DNA of 64,000 nucleotides from CBDFMR01 sp965249765 (GCA_965249765.1 CBDFMR010000005.1:248001-312000); one strand, 5' to 3'. Numbered from the stretch's first letter, positions 1-9,556 are shown. The notes: a model not told the origin generated them from the sequence alone. Made by a program: numbers and translations.

Positions 1-638
1 AAGACAGAGGTTACATATATAATTCAAGATATCCTTTCCATTTAGGAGGTCATGAAAAATTCGAGGATCAGATGAGTGATTACCTAGATGATTATGAGCA
101 TTTAAAAGAGCGCCTTGTCGTAATAATAGACGGAGCTCAATGGATGGAAAAGTGGGTCACTGCACAGTATCCCAAAGCCACGCAAATATTGGATTTCTAT
201 CATGCGATGGAGCATATTGCAAAATTTGGGAAGCTGTCAAAAACAAAAAAAGAGCGTATAGGATGGGTGGACCAAATAAGAGAAATGCTTTTAGAAAAAG
301 GTGGTCAGGCAGTAGTAGATGAGATAAAGAAAATGCATCTAACTAATAGCAAGCCAAAGGTTGAAAGGGAAAATCTACTTGGCTATCTGGAAAGGAATTT
401 ATTTAGAATGAACTATCCAGCCTACAGAAAGAAAGGATTACAAATAGGAAGTGACGCCATGGAAGCTGCACATCGTACATTGGTACAGAAAAGATGCAAA
501 TTATCTGGTCAACGTTGGAGTAAAAAAGGAGCAACGAACATCATACGATTACGCAATCTCAACATGAATAATCAATGGTATCGACTCACCAATCACTTAT
601 AGAAATGTTGCATAAAACGAAAATTTGGGATACACCCT
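1..638 (+). mobile_element. ISKra4-family insertion sequence, right part
   Basis: This is the mobile element carrying the transposase frame above. The stretch after the stop, with GGGATACACCC near 628-638, is a plausible right terminus, but the left end lies outside the window and no target duplication can be checked. The right boundary is an estimate. Confidence 0.45.
3..602 (+). CDS. ISKra4-type transposase, 3' part (5' end outside window)
   Basis: The open frame runs in from the left window edge without a stop, so this is the C-terminal ~199 residues of a longer protein; the first internal ATG is at 72. The segment with IDGAQW followed by DFYHAMEHI is the signature I associate with the ISKra4 (UPF0236-related) DDE transposases, and a C-terminal SDAMEAAHR stretch fits the last acidic residue. 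It would cut and join the ends of its own element. No frameshift is visible, so the copy may be intact upstream of the window. Family assignment is from memory of motifs. Confidence 0.72.
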   Translation, partial: DRGYIYNSRYPFHLGGHEKFEDQMSDYLDDYEHLKERLVVIIDGAQWMEKWVTAQYPKATQILDFYHAMEHIAKFGKLSKTKKERIGWVDQIREMLLEKGGQAVVDEIKKMHLTNSKPKVERENLLGYLERNLFRMNYPAYRKKGLQIGSDAMEAAHRTLVQKRCKLSGQRWSKKGATNIIRLRNLNMNNQWYRLTNHL

Positions 639-658
639 TATTGGATGGAAAACAAAAA

Positions 659-684
659 GTGTCCTGCAATTTCTTGCAGGACAC
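659..684 (-). terminator. Rho-independent terminator of the TPR gene
   Basis: A perfect 11-bp inverted repeat (659-669 and 674-684) with a 4-nt loop. Read on the minus strand it is followed by TTTTTGTTTT, so it terminates transcription arriving from the minus-strand TPR gene that ends at 747. Confidence 0.75.
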
Positions 685-746
685 ATACGAGAGTTTTGGT
701 TATTAACCCGAAAAAATCTCGGGACCTACCTTACGGCAGGTTGGGA

Positions 747-2168
747 TCAGTAATCGGGATTTTCTTCTTCCGAGAAATATTCTATCATTGATGATAATTC
801 TCGATCGAGATGTAATTCTGGTTGTATCTCAAAAAGGATAGCGTTTTGATCAAAATCCTCAACCAGAGCTTCTTCTAATATTTCTAATCCTTCCTGTTTC
901 TCACCTTGCATGATATAAATGGCACCTCGGCAATACAGGAGATCAGCACTAAATGTATATTCCTCGGCTTCATCTAGAACCTTGAGGGCATCATCCAGTT
1001 TTCCTTGTCTGATAAGATAGATGATGAAATCTCTCCATGAGTCAGATTGCTCTGGGCCTGTCTTTGTAGCACGAGTAAAGAAATACACTGATTTCTCAAA
1101 ATTCTCAATTGCTACGTAGGCTTTTGCCAATCCCATATAGTATTCCTCACATCCTTCTTCTATAGATATAGCCTTGTGATAGGCATTGATTGCCTTGAAC
1201 CACTTGCTTTGCTGAGCATAACAATTACCTAGATGGAAGTAAATTTCATCGTTATATGGATCCAATGTGAGAGCCTCAAACAAATGGTCCTTGGCCTTAA
1301 CGGGATTACCCATAATGATCAGGCAAGATGCCATTGGGACAAGTAACTCAGGATCAGGTCCAAAGGTATTATTGGCCTCGTCATAACATGAATAGGCCTT
1401 CTTGTAGTTCTTTGTCTGAAAGCAAAAGTCGGCACAATCCAAATAGCCATTTTCAAAATTCTCGTTAATAATAAATGAATATTCGAGTGCAATAATCGCA
1501 TCACGATATTCACCGAGACTTGCAAATGCATGGCCTAGGTTGTACCAAGCAAGATAGTTATAAGGGTTGTCGTCTAAGATTCTTTTGTGTAGAGCTACGC
1601 TGTTGTGATAATTTCTTGATAACTCGACGCTGAGTAATAATCTTTCTAGCGATTCGGCGTTATCAGGATCCAAATTGACAGCCTCTACGAGTACCTCATA
1701 CATTCCGCTAAAATCCTTATCCACCTCGCGGATAAACGACTCGCAGATAAGAATATCCACTAGGTTAGAGTCCATCACGACGGCCTTTCGTAGTTCCATT
1801 AAAATCTCTGCAGATTGATCAGTATCACCTGACAAAGCCAAGATTTTTGCCTTGAGTACTTTAACTTCAATCTCAAACGGAGCAACCTCCTCTGCCTTAT
1901 CGAGATAAGCCAAAGAGTCGTTTACTTTTCCTGTCCTAAGGAGGATTCGAGATTTAGCAATAAAAAATTCTGATCTGTATTCAAAGTGACTCAAAGCAAT
2001 ATCGACAACGTCGAGTGCTTTGTCAAATTGAAGCTCTTCTTCGTAGAAGTTTATGAGTTGGTTGCAGTCGCGCTCCCTTAGATACTTTTGATTTCCATCG
2101 ACCGTATCTTTTTCGAACTCAGCAACAAGATTCATCAGCGACAGATCACGTTTCGTTCTGTGTTCCAT
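747..2168 (-). CDS. TPR-repeat protein
   Basis: A 473-residue protein with no signal peptide, built almost entirely of helical tetratricopeptide units; the clearest run (residues ~200-370) has the W-x2-L-G-x2-Y/F pattern at ~34-residue spacing, for example AWYNLGHAFASLGEY. TPR arrays are protein-protein scaffolds; the partner cannot be read from sequence. The protein is strongly acidic at its C-terminus. It stands alone on the minus strand with its own terminator and 246 bp of AT-rich, featureless DNA between its start and the next gene. A cytosolic scaffold is the safest call. Confidence 0.85.
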   Translation of the reverse strand: MEHRTKRDLSLMNLVAEFEKDTVDGNQKYLRERDCNQLINFYEEELQFDKALDVVDIALSHFEYRSEFFIAKSRILLRTGKVNDSLAYLDKAEEVAPFEIEVKVLKAKILALSGDTDQSAEILMELRKAVVMDSNLVDILICESFIREVDKDFSGMYEVLVEAVNLDPDNAESLERLLLSVELSRNYHNSVALHKRILDDNPYNYLAWYNLGHAFASLGEYRDAIIALEYSFIINENFENGYLDCADFCFQTKNYKKAYSCYDEANNTFGPDPELLVPMASCLIIMGNPVKAKDHLFEALTLDPYNDEIYFHLGNCYAQQSKWFKAINAYHKAISIEEGCEEYYMGLAKAYVAIENFEKSVYFFTRATKTGPEQSDSWRDFIIYLIRQGKLDDALKVLDEAEEYTFSADLLYCRGAIYIMQGEKQEGLEILEEALVEDFDQNAILFEIQPELHLDRELSSMIEYFSEEENPDY

Positions 2169-2414
2169 GTGTTTTGGTTACCGTACGGGGATTATAATTT
2201 CGGTGGTAAATATAAATAAATTGATTCCATGCCTTCTTAGCTTCTACTTATTTTTATCCACATAATGGGATGTTATTAGAATTAATAATAATACTTGCAA
2301 GTGTTTGATACACAGCATCTTATATATTTTACTAAAACTATGCAATATGTAAAATACTCGAAGACATGAGATAATGTATTATTGATTTATCCCTTATTTA
2401 CCTTCAAATATTTT

Positions 2415-3311
2415 TCAAATGGGCATCTTTTTTCTTCGTGAAATCAGGAAAACACCCAAAAATATAAGAATTCCGGCTATCGGTTTCTCCCATGAAAAGA
2501 ACTCTTTTGCAGTGATTAATGCCACGGTGCTGGCCACCAATGGCTGCAGATATACGTATGCGCTTACCACCATTGGCGAAATGGAATTGAGGGCATAGAT
2601 GTTTAGCAGATAGGCAAAAAATGTCGTAAACAACAAGACATAGGCTATGGCCCACCAAACACTTTTAGAAAATCCACTCCAATCTACATCTTGAAGATCT
2701 CCAATAGTTATCGGTAGAACGAACAAAAAACCAAACATAAAAACATAGGAAATGACGGTGATGGGATCGTATTTCTTCAATAAGTCCTTAACCAGTAGCA
2801 GATAGATCGCGTACGAACTGGCATTGATGAAAACCAAAAAATCACCTAGAGCAACATTGGTCCCACTTCCTGATTCCTTACCATAGATAATAAGGACTCC
2901 CGCACCGATAGCTCCTATGACAATCCCCAATAGCTGAATCAATGTCATTTTGTTTTTGAGAAAAATTACCGATAATAGTAATACTACAAAAGGTATGGTC
3001 AACATAATCAGCGACGCATGAATAGGAGTCGTAAGACTTAATCCTTCAAAAAAGCAGAGTTGGTTTATCGCGGTTCCTGTTAATCCACAGAGCGCAATCA
3101 AAGGAAGATCTTTAACTTTTACCCATTTTCTAACTATCAAGGACTGTAGAATAATGAATAGCAGGGCGCCTGTTCCTATCCTCAGAAAAATAAATCCCTT
3201 GGGTGTCAGGAACTCTCCATCCAGTACATTCTTTGCGACTGTATAATTTATACCGTAAATGAGTGCTACGGTTATTAAGGCTAGATGTGCTAAATATTTT
3301 TTCGCTCCCAA
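2415..3311 (-). CDS. EamA/DMT-family transporter
   Basis: A 298-residue polytopic membrane protein with about ten hydrophobic segments arranged as two EamA halves (roughly residues 8-140 and 155-290), the drug/metabolite transporter fold. Substrate is unknown; family members export amino acids, metabolites or drugs. There is no ATG between the upstream in-frame TAG and the first membrane segment, so the start must be the TTG at 3311 or another non-ATG codon. An inverted repeat (GCTCCCAA / TTGGGAGC, about 3304-3330) overlaps this start and could affect translation initiation. Confidence 0.87.
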   Translation of the reverse strand: MGAKKYLAHLALITVALIYGINYTVAKNVLDGEFLTPKGFIFLRIGTGALLFIILQSLIVRKWVKVKDLPLIALCGLTGTAINQLCFFEGLSLTTPIHASLIMLTIPFVVLLLSVIFLKNKMTLIQLLGIVIGAIGAGVLIIYGKESGSGTNVALGDFLVFINASSYAIYLLLVKDLLKKYDPITVISYVFMFGFLFVLPITIGDLQDVDWSGFSKSVWWAIAYVLLFTTFFAYLLNIYALNSISPMVVSAYVYLQPLVASTVALITAKEFFSWEKPIAGILIFLGVFLISRRKKMPI

Positions 3312-3402
3312 GGAATATCTTCTTTGGGAGCGAAAATAGATAAAAGGAAGTCTCTAACACATGTATGTTACATAAAACGAAAGCATAATTCTAACCCGTT
3401 TT

Positions 3403-3882
3403 TTATCGCTTGCCTTTTTTCTCCTTAGTTCCCTTCATTCCCTTCATTCTTTTAGATTTTGCCCTGTCCAGAACCTTACCTCTAAATCTACGATCGATCA
3501 TAGGGATGATGGCGACTTTCTCTACAGGAATCGCCGACATCATCTTTTTATAATACTCCTTCTTTAAATTGAGCACTTCTTGTTCCATAGAAAACATGCG
3601 ATCGATCATCTGCTCTGCTGCTGCTGCTGCAGTAAGGTCCTCTCGCTGGGGTTTAGAATCCGGTGCGTACTTTTCTCTTATGTCTTTTTCCTTTTCTTTG
3701 AACTCCCTGTAAATTGGCCAAAATTTCTCTGCCTCGTTTGGTGTCAGTTCAAGCTGGTCAGTCATAAAGGCGACATGCTGTGCTTCGAAACGATCTTTTC
3801 TATCTTTACCCTGATCTCTGTTGTCTTGTGCTGATAGATTCATGGTAAAGATCCCTATCAGTAACACTAGTAATATTCTCAT
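3403..3882 (-). CDS. Secreted Spy-like protein of a sigma-factor operon
   Basis: A 159-residue protein with a signal peptide (residues 1-18, ending SAQ) and a helical, charged mature part containing LTPNEAEKFWP at 46-56, which resembles the LTxxQ-type repeats of Spy/CpxP periplasmic chaperones and metal sensors. The tail after ~140 is almost wholly basic. It lies 18 nt downstream of the putative anti-sigma gene and is likely co-transcribed with it and the sigma factor. I infer an envelope-stress role; function is not proven by sequence. Confidence 0.65.
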   Translation of the reverse strand: MRILLVLLIGIFTMNLSAQDNRDQGKDRKDRFEAQHVAFMTDQLELTPNEAEKFWPIYREFKEKEKDIREKYAPDSKPQREDLTAAAAAEQMIDRMFSMEQEVLNLKKEYYKKMMSAIPVEKVAIIPMIDRRFRGKVLDRAKSKRMKGMKGTKEKKGKR

Positions 3883-3900
3883 TATTTATTCATTAAGGTT

Positions 3901-4380
3901 TTAAAAAATATTTTCCAATTCTTCTTGTGTGAAATCATCCAATAAACTATCTAGTCCGTAGTCAATTTCTGCCTCATCCAAGTCCCCGATTTCGTCCACA
4001 TACAGCTCCAGTAGTTCGTCTTCCTCGAGGTCTGCCAAATTATCTTCCAGCCAATAAAATGAGTCCTCCTCTGATAATGTAAATGGAGTTTCTGAGGATT
4101 GATTATTGTTCACCCAAAGTGCTGCAACCAATAAAAAAGAAGCTGCTATACCTGTAATCCATCTCCATTTTATAATCCGTGCTCCGCTGGCAACTGACCG
4201 TCTCATCACGCTTGATTCTAACGATTCAAAATAGTCATCAGGCACCATAAATCCATCTCGCAAGATGTCGCCATTGACAAGTTCTTCGTCTATCCTTCCT
4301 TTGATGTCATCGCTCAGCTTATCAAAGTAATCACGAGGTACTATAAATGGATTTTTATCCTGACTAGACATGAGGTTCAT
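3901..4380 (-). CDS. Putative membrane anti-sigma factor
   Basis: A 159-residue single-pass protein: N-terminal ~70 residues likely cytoplasmic, one transmembrane helix at ~73-90 preceded by Lys/Arg-Trp residues, then a very acidic C-terminal part. The N-terminal part has a duplicated motif, FIVPRDYFDKL (12-22) and FMVPDDYFESL (44-54). The gene overlaps the end of the ECF sigma gene by 17 nt, the usual arrangement for a cognate anti-sigma. No zinc-binding H-x3-C-x2-C motif is present, so it is not a ZAS-type anti-sigma. The call rests on topology and position. Confidence 0.6.
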   Translation of the reverse strand: MNLMSSQDKNPFIVPRDYFDKLSDDIKGRIDEELVNGDILRDGFMVPDDYFESLESSVMRRSVASGARIIKWRWITGIAASFLLVAALWVNNNQSSETPFTLSEEDSFYWLEDNLADLEEDELLELYVDEIGDLDEAEIDYGLDSLLDDFTQEELENIF

Positions 4381-4936
4381 TTTTAATGTAAGATTCTACT
4401 TTTTTCACTGCATGATGATAGCTTGCCTTCAATGCCCCTACACTGGTCCCCAAAACATTGGATATCTCCTCATAAGGCATATCGTCAAAGTATCTCATAT
4501 TGAAGACCAGTTTCTGCTTACTGGGTAATAGAAGCAATGCTTTCTGTAGCTTCAATTGTGCCTCATCACCATCAAAATATTTATCAGCCCGTAACGTCTC
4601 TCCAATACCATCTACGTCTTCTAATGCACTGGTCATATACCTTTTCTTTCTCTTCAGAAAGGTCAAGGTTTCATTGGTTGTGATCCTATAAATCCAAGTG
4701 TACAATGATGACTTTTTCTCAAACCGATCTATAGATTTAAATATTTTGATAAATACTTCCTGAGCCACATCATCGGCATCTTCATGATCTAGTACCATGC
4801 GACGAATGTGCCAATAAACCCGTTCCTTATAAGCCTTTACCAGAGATGTAAATCCCGTCTCAAAAGTTGACCTATTGTCGATCAGCTCTAGAATGGCGAT
4901 GTCATCATATGGATCAATTTTCAATCTCTCAATCAT
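4364..4936 (-). CDS. ECF RNA polymerase sigma factor
   Basis: A 190-residue sigma-70 family protein of the extracytoplasmic-function type. Region 2 (about 27-95) contains DADDVAQEVFIKIFK, the core-binding and -10 melting helix; region 4 (about 130-183) has the helix-turn-helix YEEISNVLGTSVGALKASYH. It directs RNA polymerase to a dedicated promoter set. It is the first gene of a three-gene minus-strand operon with the putative anti-sigma factor and the Spy-like protein, and is likely autoregulated. Confidence 0.93.
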   Translation of the reverse strand: MIERLKIDPYDDIAILELIDNRSTFETGFTSLVKAYKERVYWHIRRMVLDHEDADDVAQEVFIKIFKSIDRFEKKSSLYTWIYRITTNETLTFLKRKKRYMTSALEDVDGIGETLRADKYFDGDEAQLKLQKALLLLPSKQKLVFNMRYFDDMPYEEISNVLGTSVGALKASYHHAVKKVESYIKNEPHV

Positions 4937-4992
4937 TTGCCTATTTGACTCTTTGTTAACTTAAAGGTTTAATCGTAAGTATTATTTTATCA

Positions 4993-5535
4993 ATGAGAAG
5001 GATTTGCAGGTGGATTCTTGATCTATGGGGGTTTGAATTTGAAGGAGAATTTCCTCACCATATCGCTAAGAAGGTCATTATTGTAGCACCACATTCGTCC
5101 AATTGGGATTTCGTCATAGGTCTATTATACAAGATAGGTCATAATGTAAAGACCAATTATCTAGCTAAAAAATCTCTTTTTAAAAAACCATGGGGTTGGT
5201 TTTTTCGGTGGTTAGGTGGGGTTCCCGTAGATCGTACCCAGAAACACTCTCTAGTAGATCATATTGTAAATATTTTTAACTCTAAAGAAGAATTTACCCT
5301 TGTCATAGCACCAGAAGGAACTCGAGCAAAGGTAGCCAAGTTCAAAACAGGATTCTATCACATAGCTAAAGAAGCGAAGGTCCCATTGGTGATGATAAAA
5401 TTTGACGTAAGAAATAGAAAATTTGTTATTGCCGATCCTTACCATCTTTCAAATGATCAAACACATGACATCAATTTTATTGAAAACTACTATCGTGGAA
5501 CCATTGGAGTCAATCCAGATAACAGCTTCATATGA
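4993..5535 (+). CDS. 1-acylglycerol-3-phosphate acyltransferase-like protein
   Basis: A 180-residue PlsC-type acyltransferase. Motif I is H34-x4-D39 (PHSSNWD) and motif III is E108-G-T-R111, the residues that position the acyl donor and the glycerophosphate. It has a hydrophobic stretch near 27-34 but no strong membrane anchor and is shorter than classic PlsC (~240 residues). It probably acylates a lysophospholipid or related lipid at the membrane. Divergent from the sigma operon, it starts 56 nt from that gene. Confidence 0.85.
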   Translation: MRRICRWILDLWGFEFEGEFPHHIAKKVIIVAPHSSNWDFVIGLLYKIGHNVKTNYLAKKSLFKKPWGWFFRWLGGVPVDRTQKHSLVDHIVNIFNSKEEFTLVIAPEGTRAKVAKFKTGFYHIAKEAKVPLVMIKFDVRNRKFVIADPYHLSNDQTHDINFIENYYRGTIGVNPDNSFI

Positions 5536-5605
5536 TTCATTGAATGAACATTGCCGATCGTATTCTATTCTTATATTTTCATACTTTCATTGTTAAGCTA
5601 ATTCC

Positions 5606-7711
5606 ATGTATTCTAAGAAAGATATACAACGTCTCGCTTCTCTTACCGGAAAACTGCTAAAGAGTAGCCAGAATGAAAAACATATCTTTGACTTGCGGAC
5701 AGTCCTGCGCTTCCATGAATGGAAGTATTATGTCGACAATGACCCTCTCATAGCTGATTTTGAATACGATCAACTTTTTAGCCAGCTTCAAGAAATAGAA
5801 AAAAATCATCCAGATCTCATCTCGCCTGATTCCCCTACCCAGCGTGTAGGAAGTGATCTGTCGACAGATCTTGGCTCCGTCGAGCATATCGTCCCACAAC
5901 TATCCCTAGCCAATTCATACAATTCTGACGACCTATTGGATTTTGATAAGCAATTGAAAAAACTTCTGAGCAAAGATGAGAATGAAAAACTCGTCTATAC
6001 AGTGGAGCCAAAATTTGATGGAGGAAGTATAGCCTTAATATATGAAGACGACTATCTGGTGAGGGGGGCTACGAGAGGCAATGGCGCAAAAGGAGAAGAC
6101 ATGACTCCTAATGCTCGGGTGATGTCTACAATTCCCTTAAAGGCAAATTTTACAAACCAAGGAATCAGAAAGGTAGAATTGCGAGGTGAGGCACTTATCA
6201 GGAAAGACAGATTTGCCAAACTCAATATAGAACGTGAAAAAGCCGGTGAGACTATACTAGCAAATCCGAGAAATGCGGCCACAGGTGGGCTACGTACCAA
6301 AGACCCAAATGAAACTAGACGACGAGAAATAGAGGCTTTCATTTTTCATCTAGGATATGCTGAGGATAACATCGGGAACAACATTACAGATCAAAGGCCT
6401 TCGCATTTCAAAAATATCAAGTTACTGTCTCGATTAGGTTTTAAGGTACCACAATCAGAGATGAAACTGTGTCAAGGTATCAATGAGGTTATCGCTTTTT
6501 GCAAGAAGTGGGAGGCTAAAAGAGAATCTTTCGACTACGAGATAGATGGGATGGTCGTCAAACTTGATGACATTCACCAACAAATAATATGTGGATCAAC
6601 TTCCCACCACCCACGATGGGCAATCGCCTATAAATTCAAAGCCAAACAAGCGACTACTACATTGCTAGATGTTGAATATCAAGTAGGAAAAGTAGGGAGC
6701 ATCACTCCTGTAGCAAAGGTGGAGCCTGTCCATCTCGCTGGTGTGACCATTTCTTCGATCTCATTGCATAATGAAGAGTTTATAGAAAGTAAGGACCTGA
6801 GATTGGGCGACCAAATCGTCATAGAGCGGGCCGGTGATGTAATACCTTACGTCGTGAAATCCCTTCCTGATCTGCGGAAAAGCACAGCTGTTAAAATTAT
6901 CTTCCCAAAGAACTGTCCTAGTTGTGATACACAACTCATCAAACTTGAATCCGAGGCGGCATGGCGATGTATGAATCCAACGTGTGAGGTCCAGATATTA
7001 CAGCGTATGATATTCCATGTATCAAAAGATGCCATGGACATCGATGGATTTGGAAAATCCTATGTAGAGAAATTCTATAGTCTAGGTTGGTTAAGGGATA
7101 TGAGTGATATCTACAATCTCGACTATGAGGTGATCGAACAACTTGAAGGTTTTGGAGAAAAGTCAGCAACAAAACTTAATGGTTCCATTACAAAGGCCAT
7201 GAGAAATCCGATTCAAAAGTTACTTCATAGTCTTAGTGTTCACCATCTAGGAAGGCGAGCCTCACAGTTGATTGCGGCCGAGATAGACCATGTACTCGAT
7301 CTCAGAGAATGGAACACCGAACAGTTTACTGAGATCAAAGACATAGGCCCCGTGGTGGCTCAAAATGTCATCTCATATTTTGCTGATGATGTGAACATAG
7401 AGATGCTTAAAAGGATGGAGTCTTATGGTGTAAACCTTACGCAGCTTGACGAAGATAAGCCTCTACTGATTAATGAGGATGCACCCCTCGCTGGCAAAAC
7501 CATTCTATTTACTGGGACGCTCACGCATATGGGTAGGAATGAGGCTCAAAGGAAAGCTGAGCTTGCTGGTGCCAAAAACATCAGTGCGATCAGTAAAAAC
7601 TTGAATATTCTGGTCGCAGGAGAAAAAGCCGGGTCCAAGCTTAAAAAAGCTCAAGCACTGGGCACGGTAGAGATAATGACTGAGGATCAATTTATAGAAC
7701 TTGTAGGATGA
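5606..7711 (+). CDS. ligA: NAD-dependent DNA ligase
   Basis: Full-length (701 residues). It seals nicks in DNA using NAD+. In order: the Ia domain, the adenylation domain with the KxDG nucleophile (K136-F-D-G), the OB fold, a four-Cys zinc finger starting C437-P-S-C440, helix-hairpin-helix repeats (YNLDYEVIEQLEGFGEKSA region), and a C-terminal BRCT domain (from ~615, GKTILFTGTL). The stop overlaps the next gene by 4 nt, so the two are translationally coupled. Housekeeping replication and repair gene. Confidence 0.98.
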   Translation: MYSKKDIQRLASLTGKLLKSSQNEKHIFDLRTVLRFHEWKYYVDNDPLIADFEYDQLFSQLQEIEKNHPDLISPDSPTQRVGSDLSTDLGSVEHIVPQLSLANSYNSDDLLDFDKQLKKLLSKDENEKLVYTVEPKFDGGSIALIYEDDYLVRGATRGNGAKGEDMTPNARVMSTIPLKANFTNQGIRKVELRGEALIRKDRFAKLNIEREKAGETILANPRNAATGGLRTKDPNETRRREIEAFIFHLGYAEDNIGNNITDQRPSHFKNIKLLSRLGFKVPQSEMKLCQGINEVIAFCKKWEAKRESFDYEIDGMVVKLDDIHQQIICGSTSHHPRWAIAYKFKAKQATTTLLDVEYQVGKVGSITPVAKVEPVHLAGVTISSISLHNEEFIESKDLRLGDQIVIERAGDVIPYVVKSLPDLRKSTAVKIIFPKNCPSCDTQLIKLESEAAWRCMNPTCEVQILQRMIFHVSKDAMDIDGFGKSYVEKFYSLGWLRDMSDIYNLDYEVIEQLEGFGEKSATKLNGSITKAMRNPIQKLLHSLSVHHLGRRASQLIAAEIDHVLDLREWNTEQFTEIKDIGPVVAQNVISYFADDVNIEMLKRMESYGVNLTQLDEDKPLLINEDAPLAGKTILFTGTLTHMGRNEAQRKAELAGAKNISAISKNLNILVAGEKAGSKLKKAQALGTVEIMTEDQFIELVG

Positions 7712-8379
7712 AAATAGTAGTTTACATTTGCCTTGCTATATTGCTATTGTCATGCAATTCCGATAAGCATCCTCAACCCATTACATCACCCCCTTCTCCC
7801 AAAACCTTAATGAAAAAGAAAATCACTCCTGAGAAAAGAGATGGTTGGACTCAGATCACGGCATCCTCAGGTATACAAGTCGACATTCGGTATGCAACCA
7901 CGGATAACTTCACAAAGAAGCAAATTTATCCTTGCGGTGAATGCTGGCTAAGAGATGAGGTAGCTCAAAAAATTCTACGTATACATCATGATATCAAAAA
8001 ACGATATTCGGTTGGATTAAAACTCTACGACTGCTATAGACCGAGTCCTGCTCAGCAAAAACTATGGAATGCTGTACCAGGTAAACGCTACGTCACACCT
8101 CCAGACAAGGGCTCGATGCACAACAAAGGTCTTGCCGTCGATGTCACATTGGTCAATGAAGCTGGAGATGAGATAGACATGGGTACGGGCTATGATCACT
8201 TCGGAATAGAGGCATATCATTCTTATGATAACCTTCCTGACGATGTCGCTAGTTATCGTTCTTTTCTAAAAAAGCTGATGGAGTTGCATGGTTTTACTTC
8301 TATCATGACCGAATGGTGGCATTACTCATTTCCTCTAAAGGGTCGACCATTGGAGAAATGGGAGTGGTTGTGTGAATAA
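7708..8379 (+). CDS. D-Ala-D-Ala dipeptidase (VanX/DdpX-like) lipoprotein
   Basis: A 223-residue lipoprotein (lipobox LLSC16) with the M15D zinc-peptidase motifs: S136-M-H138-x6-D145 (zinc ligands) and E202-W-W-H205 (catalytic Glu and third ligand). The family cleaves D-alanyl-D-alanine. Being a lipoprotein coupled to ligA and not in a van cluster, it is more likely to serve cell-wall peptide recycling than glycopeptide resistance; that is inference. Confidence 0.88.
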   Translation: MKIVVYICLAILLLSCNSDKHPQPITSPPSPKTLMKKKITPEKRDGWTQITASSGIQVDIRYATTDNFTKKQIYPCGECWLRDEVAQKILRIHHDIKKRYSVGLKLYDCYRPSPAQQKLWNAVPGKRYVTPPDKGSMHNKGLAVDVTLVNEAGDEIDMGTGYDHFGIEAYHSYDNLPDDVASYRSFLKKLMELHGFTSIMTEWWHYSFPLKGRPLEKWEWLCE

Positions 8380-8514
8380 CAATAATGGGGCAATGAGTTG
8401 TTGAAATCAAGGACCTAAAGGGTCAAATAAATGAGATTAAGAAGCGTTTAATCAAATTAAGTGCATCATTTTTTATTTTTACGCCGCTTTCAAGAATCAT
8501 TTACACAATAGAAT

Positions 8515-9483
8515 ATGGATAACAATCAAAGATCTGATGTAAAAGCAGTAGATAGTCTTGCGCAGAGTTATCAAGATCTGAAGTTAGAAATAGCAAAAGT
8601 AATCGTAGGTCAGGATGATGTCGTGCAGTCTGTTATCATCTCCTTATTTAGCAATGGTCATAGCCTTCTTGTAGGAGTACCGGGGCTGGCAAAAACCCTA
8701 CTCGTCAGTACCATAGCCGAGGTATTAGATCTCGAGTTTAAAAGGATACAATTTACTCCTGACCTTATGCCTTCTGATATTACGGGGGGCGAGATTCTTG
8801 ATGAGCATCGTAATTTCAAGTTTAACAAGGGTCCTGTATTTGCAAATATTGTCCTAGCTGATGAGATCAACCGTACACCCCCCAAGACGCAAGCAGCACT
8901 CCTCGAGGCTATGCAGGAACGGTCAGTGACTGTCAGTGGCCAACCGTATAAGCTCCCGAGTCCATTCTTTGTTCTAGCGACACAGAACCCGATAGAGCAA
9001 GAGGGGACATATCCATTACCAGAAGCTCAGCTTGATAGGTTCATGTTCAACATACCTCTGGACTATCCTTCATATGATGAAGAAATAGCAGTGGTAAAAG
9101 CTACTACTAGCGAAAATAATTATCAATTGAACCACGTACTTACCGGTCAGCAAATCCAGGAATATCAGCAATTGCTAAGAAAGATTCCTATTGCAGACAA
9201 CGTGCTAGAGTATGCCGTAAAATTAGCTACACGTACACGACCTGGTCGTGATGCCGCAACAGATAAGGTAAATAACTACATCTCATGGGGTGCAGGACCG
9301 AGAGCTTCTCAATACCTGGTCTTGGGTGCGAAATGTCACGCCGCCATCAAAGGAAAGTACTCACCTGATATCGAAGATGTTCAGGCCATCGCCAATTATG
9401 TATTACGGCATCGTATTGTGAGGAACTACAAAGCTGAGGCAGAAGGCATTACAGAAGAAGCCGTGATCGAAAGTTTGTTCTAG
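8515..9483 (+). CDS. MoxR-family AAA+ ATPase
   Basis: 322 residues with a Walker A of the MoxR type (G54-V-P-G-L-A-K60-T61, Ala in place of the usual Gly), Walker B VLADEINR, sensor ATQNP and the lid domain. MoxR proteins act as chaperone-like ATPases with VWA/DUF58 partners to activate enzymes or envelope complexes. Unusually, the neighbours here are a dipeptidase and a DUF4837 lipoprotein; the DUF58/Bat genes often found beside moxR are absent from this window. Confidence 0.94.
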   Translation: MDNNQRSDVKAVDSLAQSYQDLKLEIAKVIVGQDDVVQSVIISLFSNGHSLLVGVPGLAKTLLVSTIAEVLDLEFKRIQFTPDLMPSDITGGEILDEHRNFKFNKGPVFANIVLADEINRTPPKTQAALLEAMQERSVTVSGQPYKLPSPFFVLATQNPIEQEGTYPLPEAQLDRFMFNIPLDYPSYDEEIAVVKATTSENNYQLNHVLTGQQIQEYQQLLRKIPIADNVLEYAVKLATRTRPGRDAATDKVNNYISWGAGPRASQYLVLGAKCHAAIKGKYSPDIEDVQAIANYVLRHRIVRNYKAEAEGITEEAVIESLF

Positions 9484-9556
9484 AGCTTACACCAATAAAG
9501 GCGACAAATTCATCTTCTATTAGAGATAACAGTATTAAAAACTGTAAATTTATTCG

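Noticed and set aside
610..3380. Shared 12-mer CATAAAACGAAA at ~611 and ~3371, as possible IS footprints
   Set aside because: Only 12 exact bases, AT-rich, different contexts; expected by chance in 64 kb.
7708..8379. Vancomycin resistance (VanX)
   Set aside because: No vanH/vanA or regulators; lipoprotein coupled to ligA; Gram-negative context.
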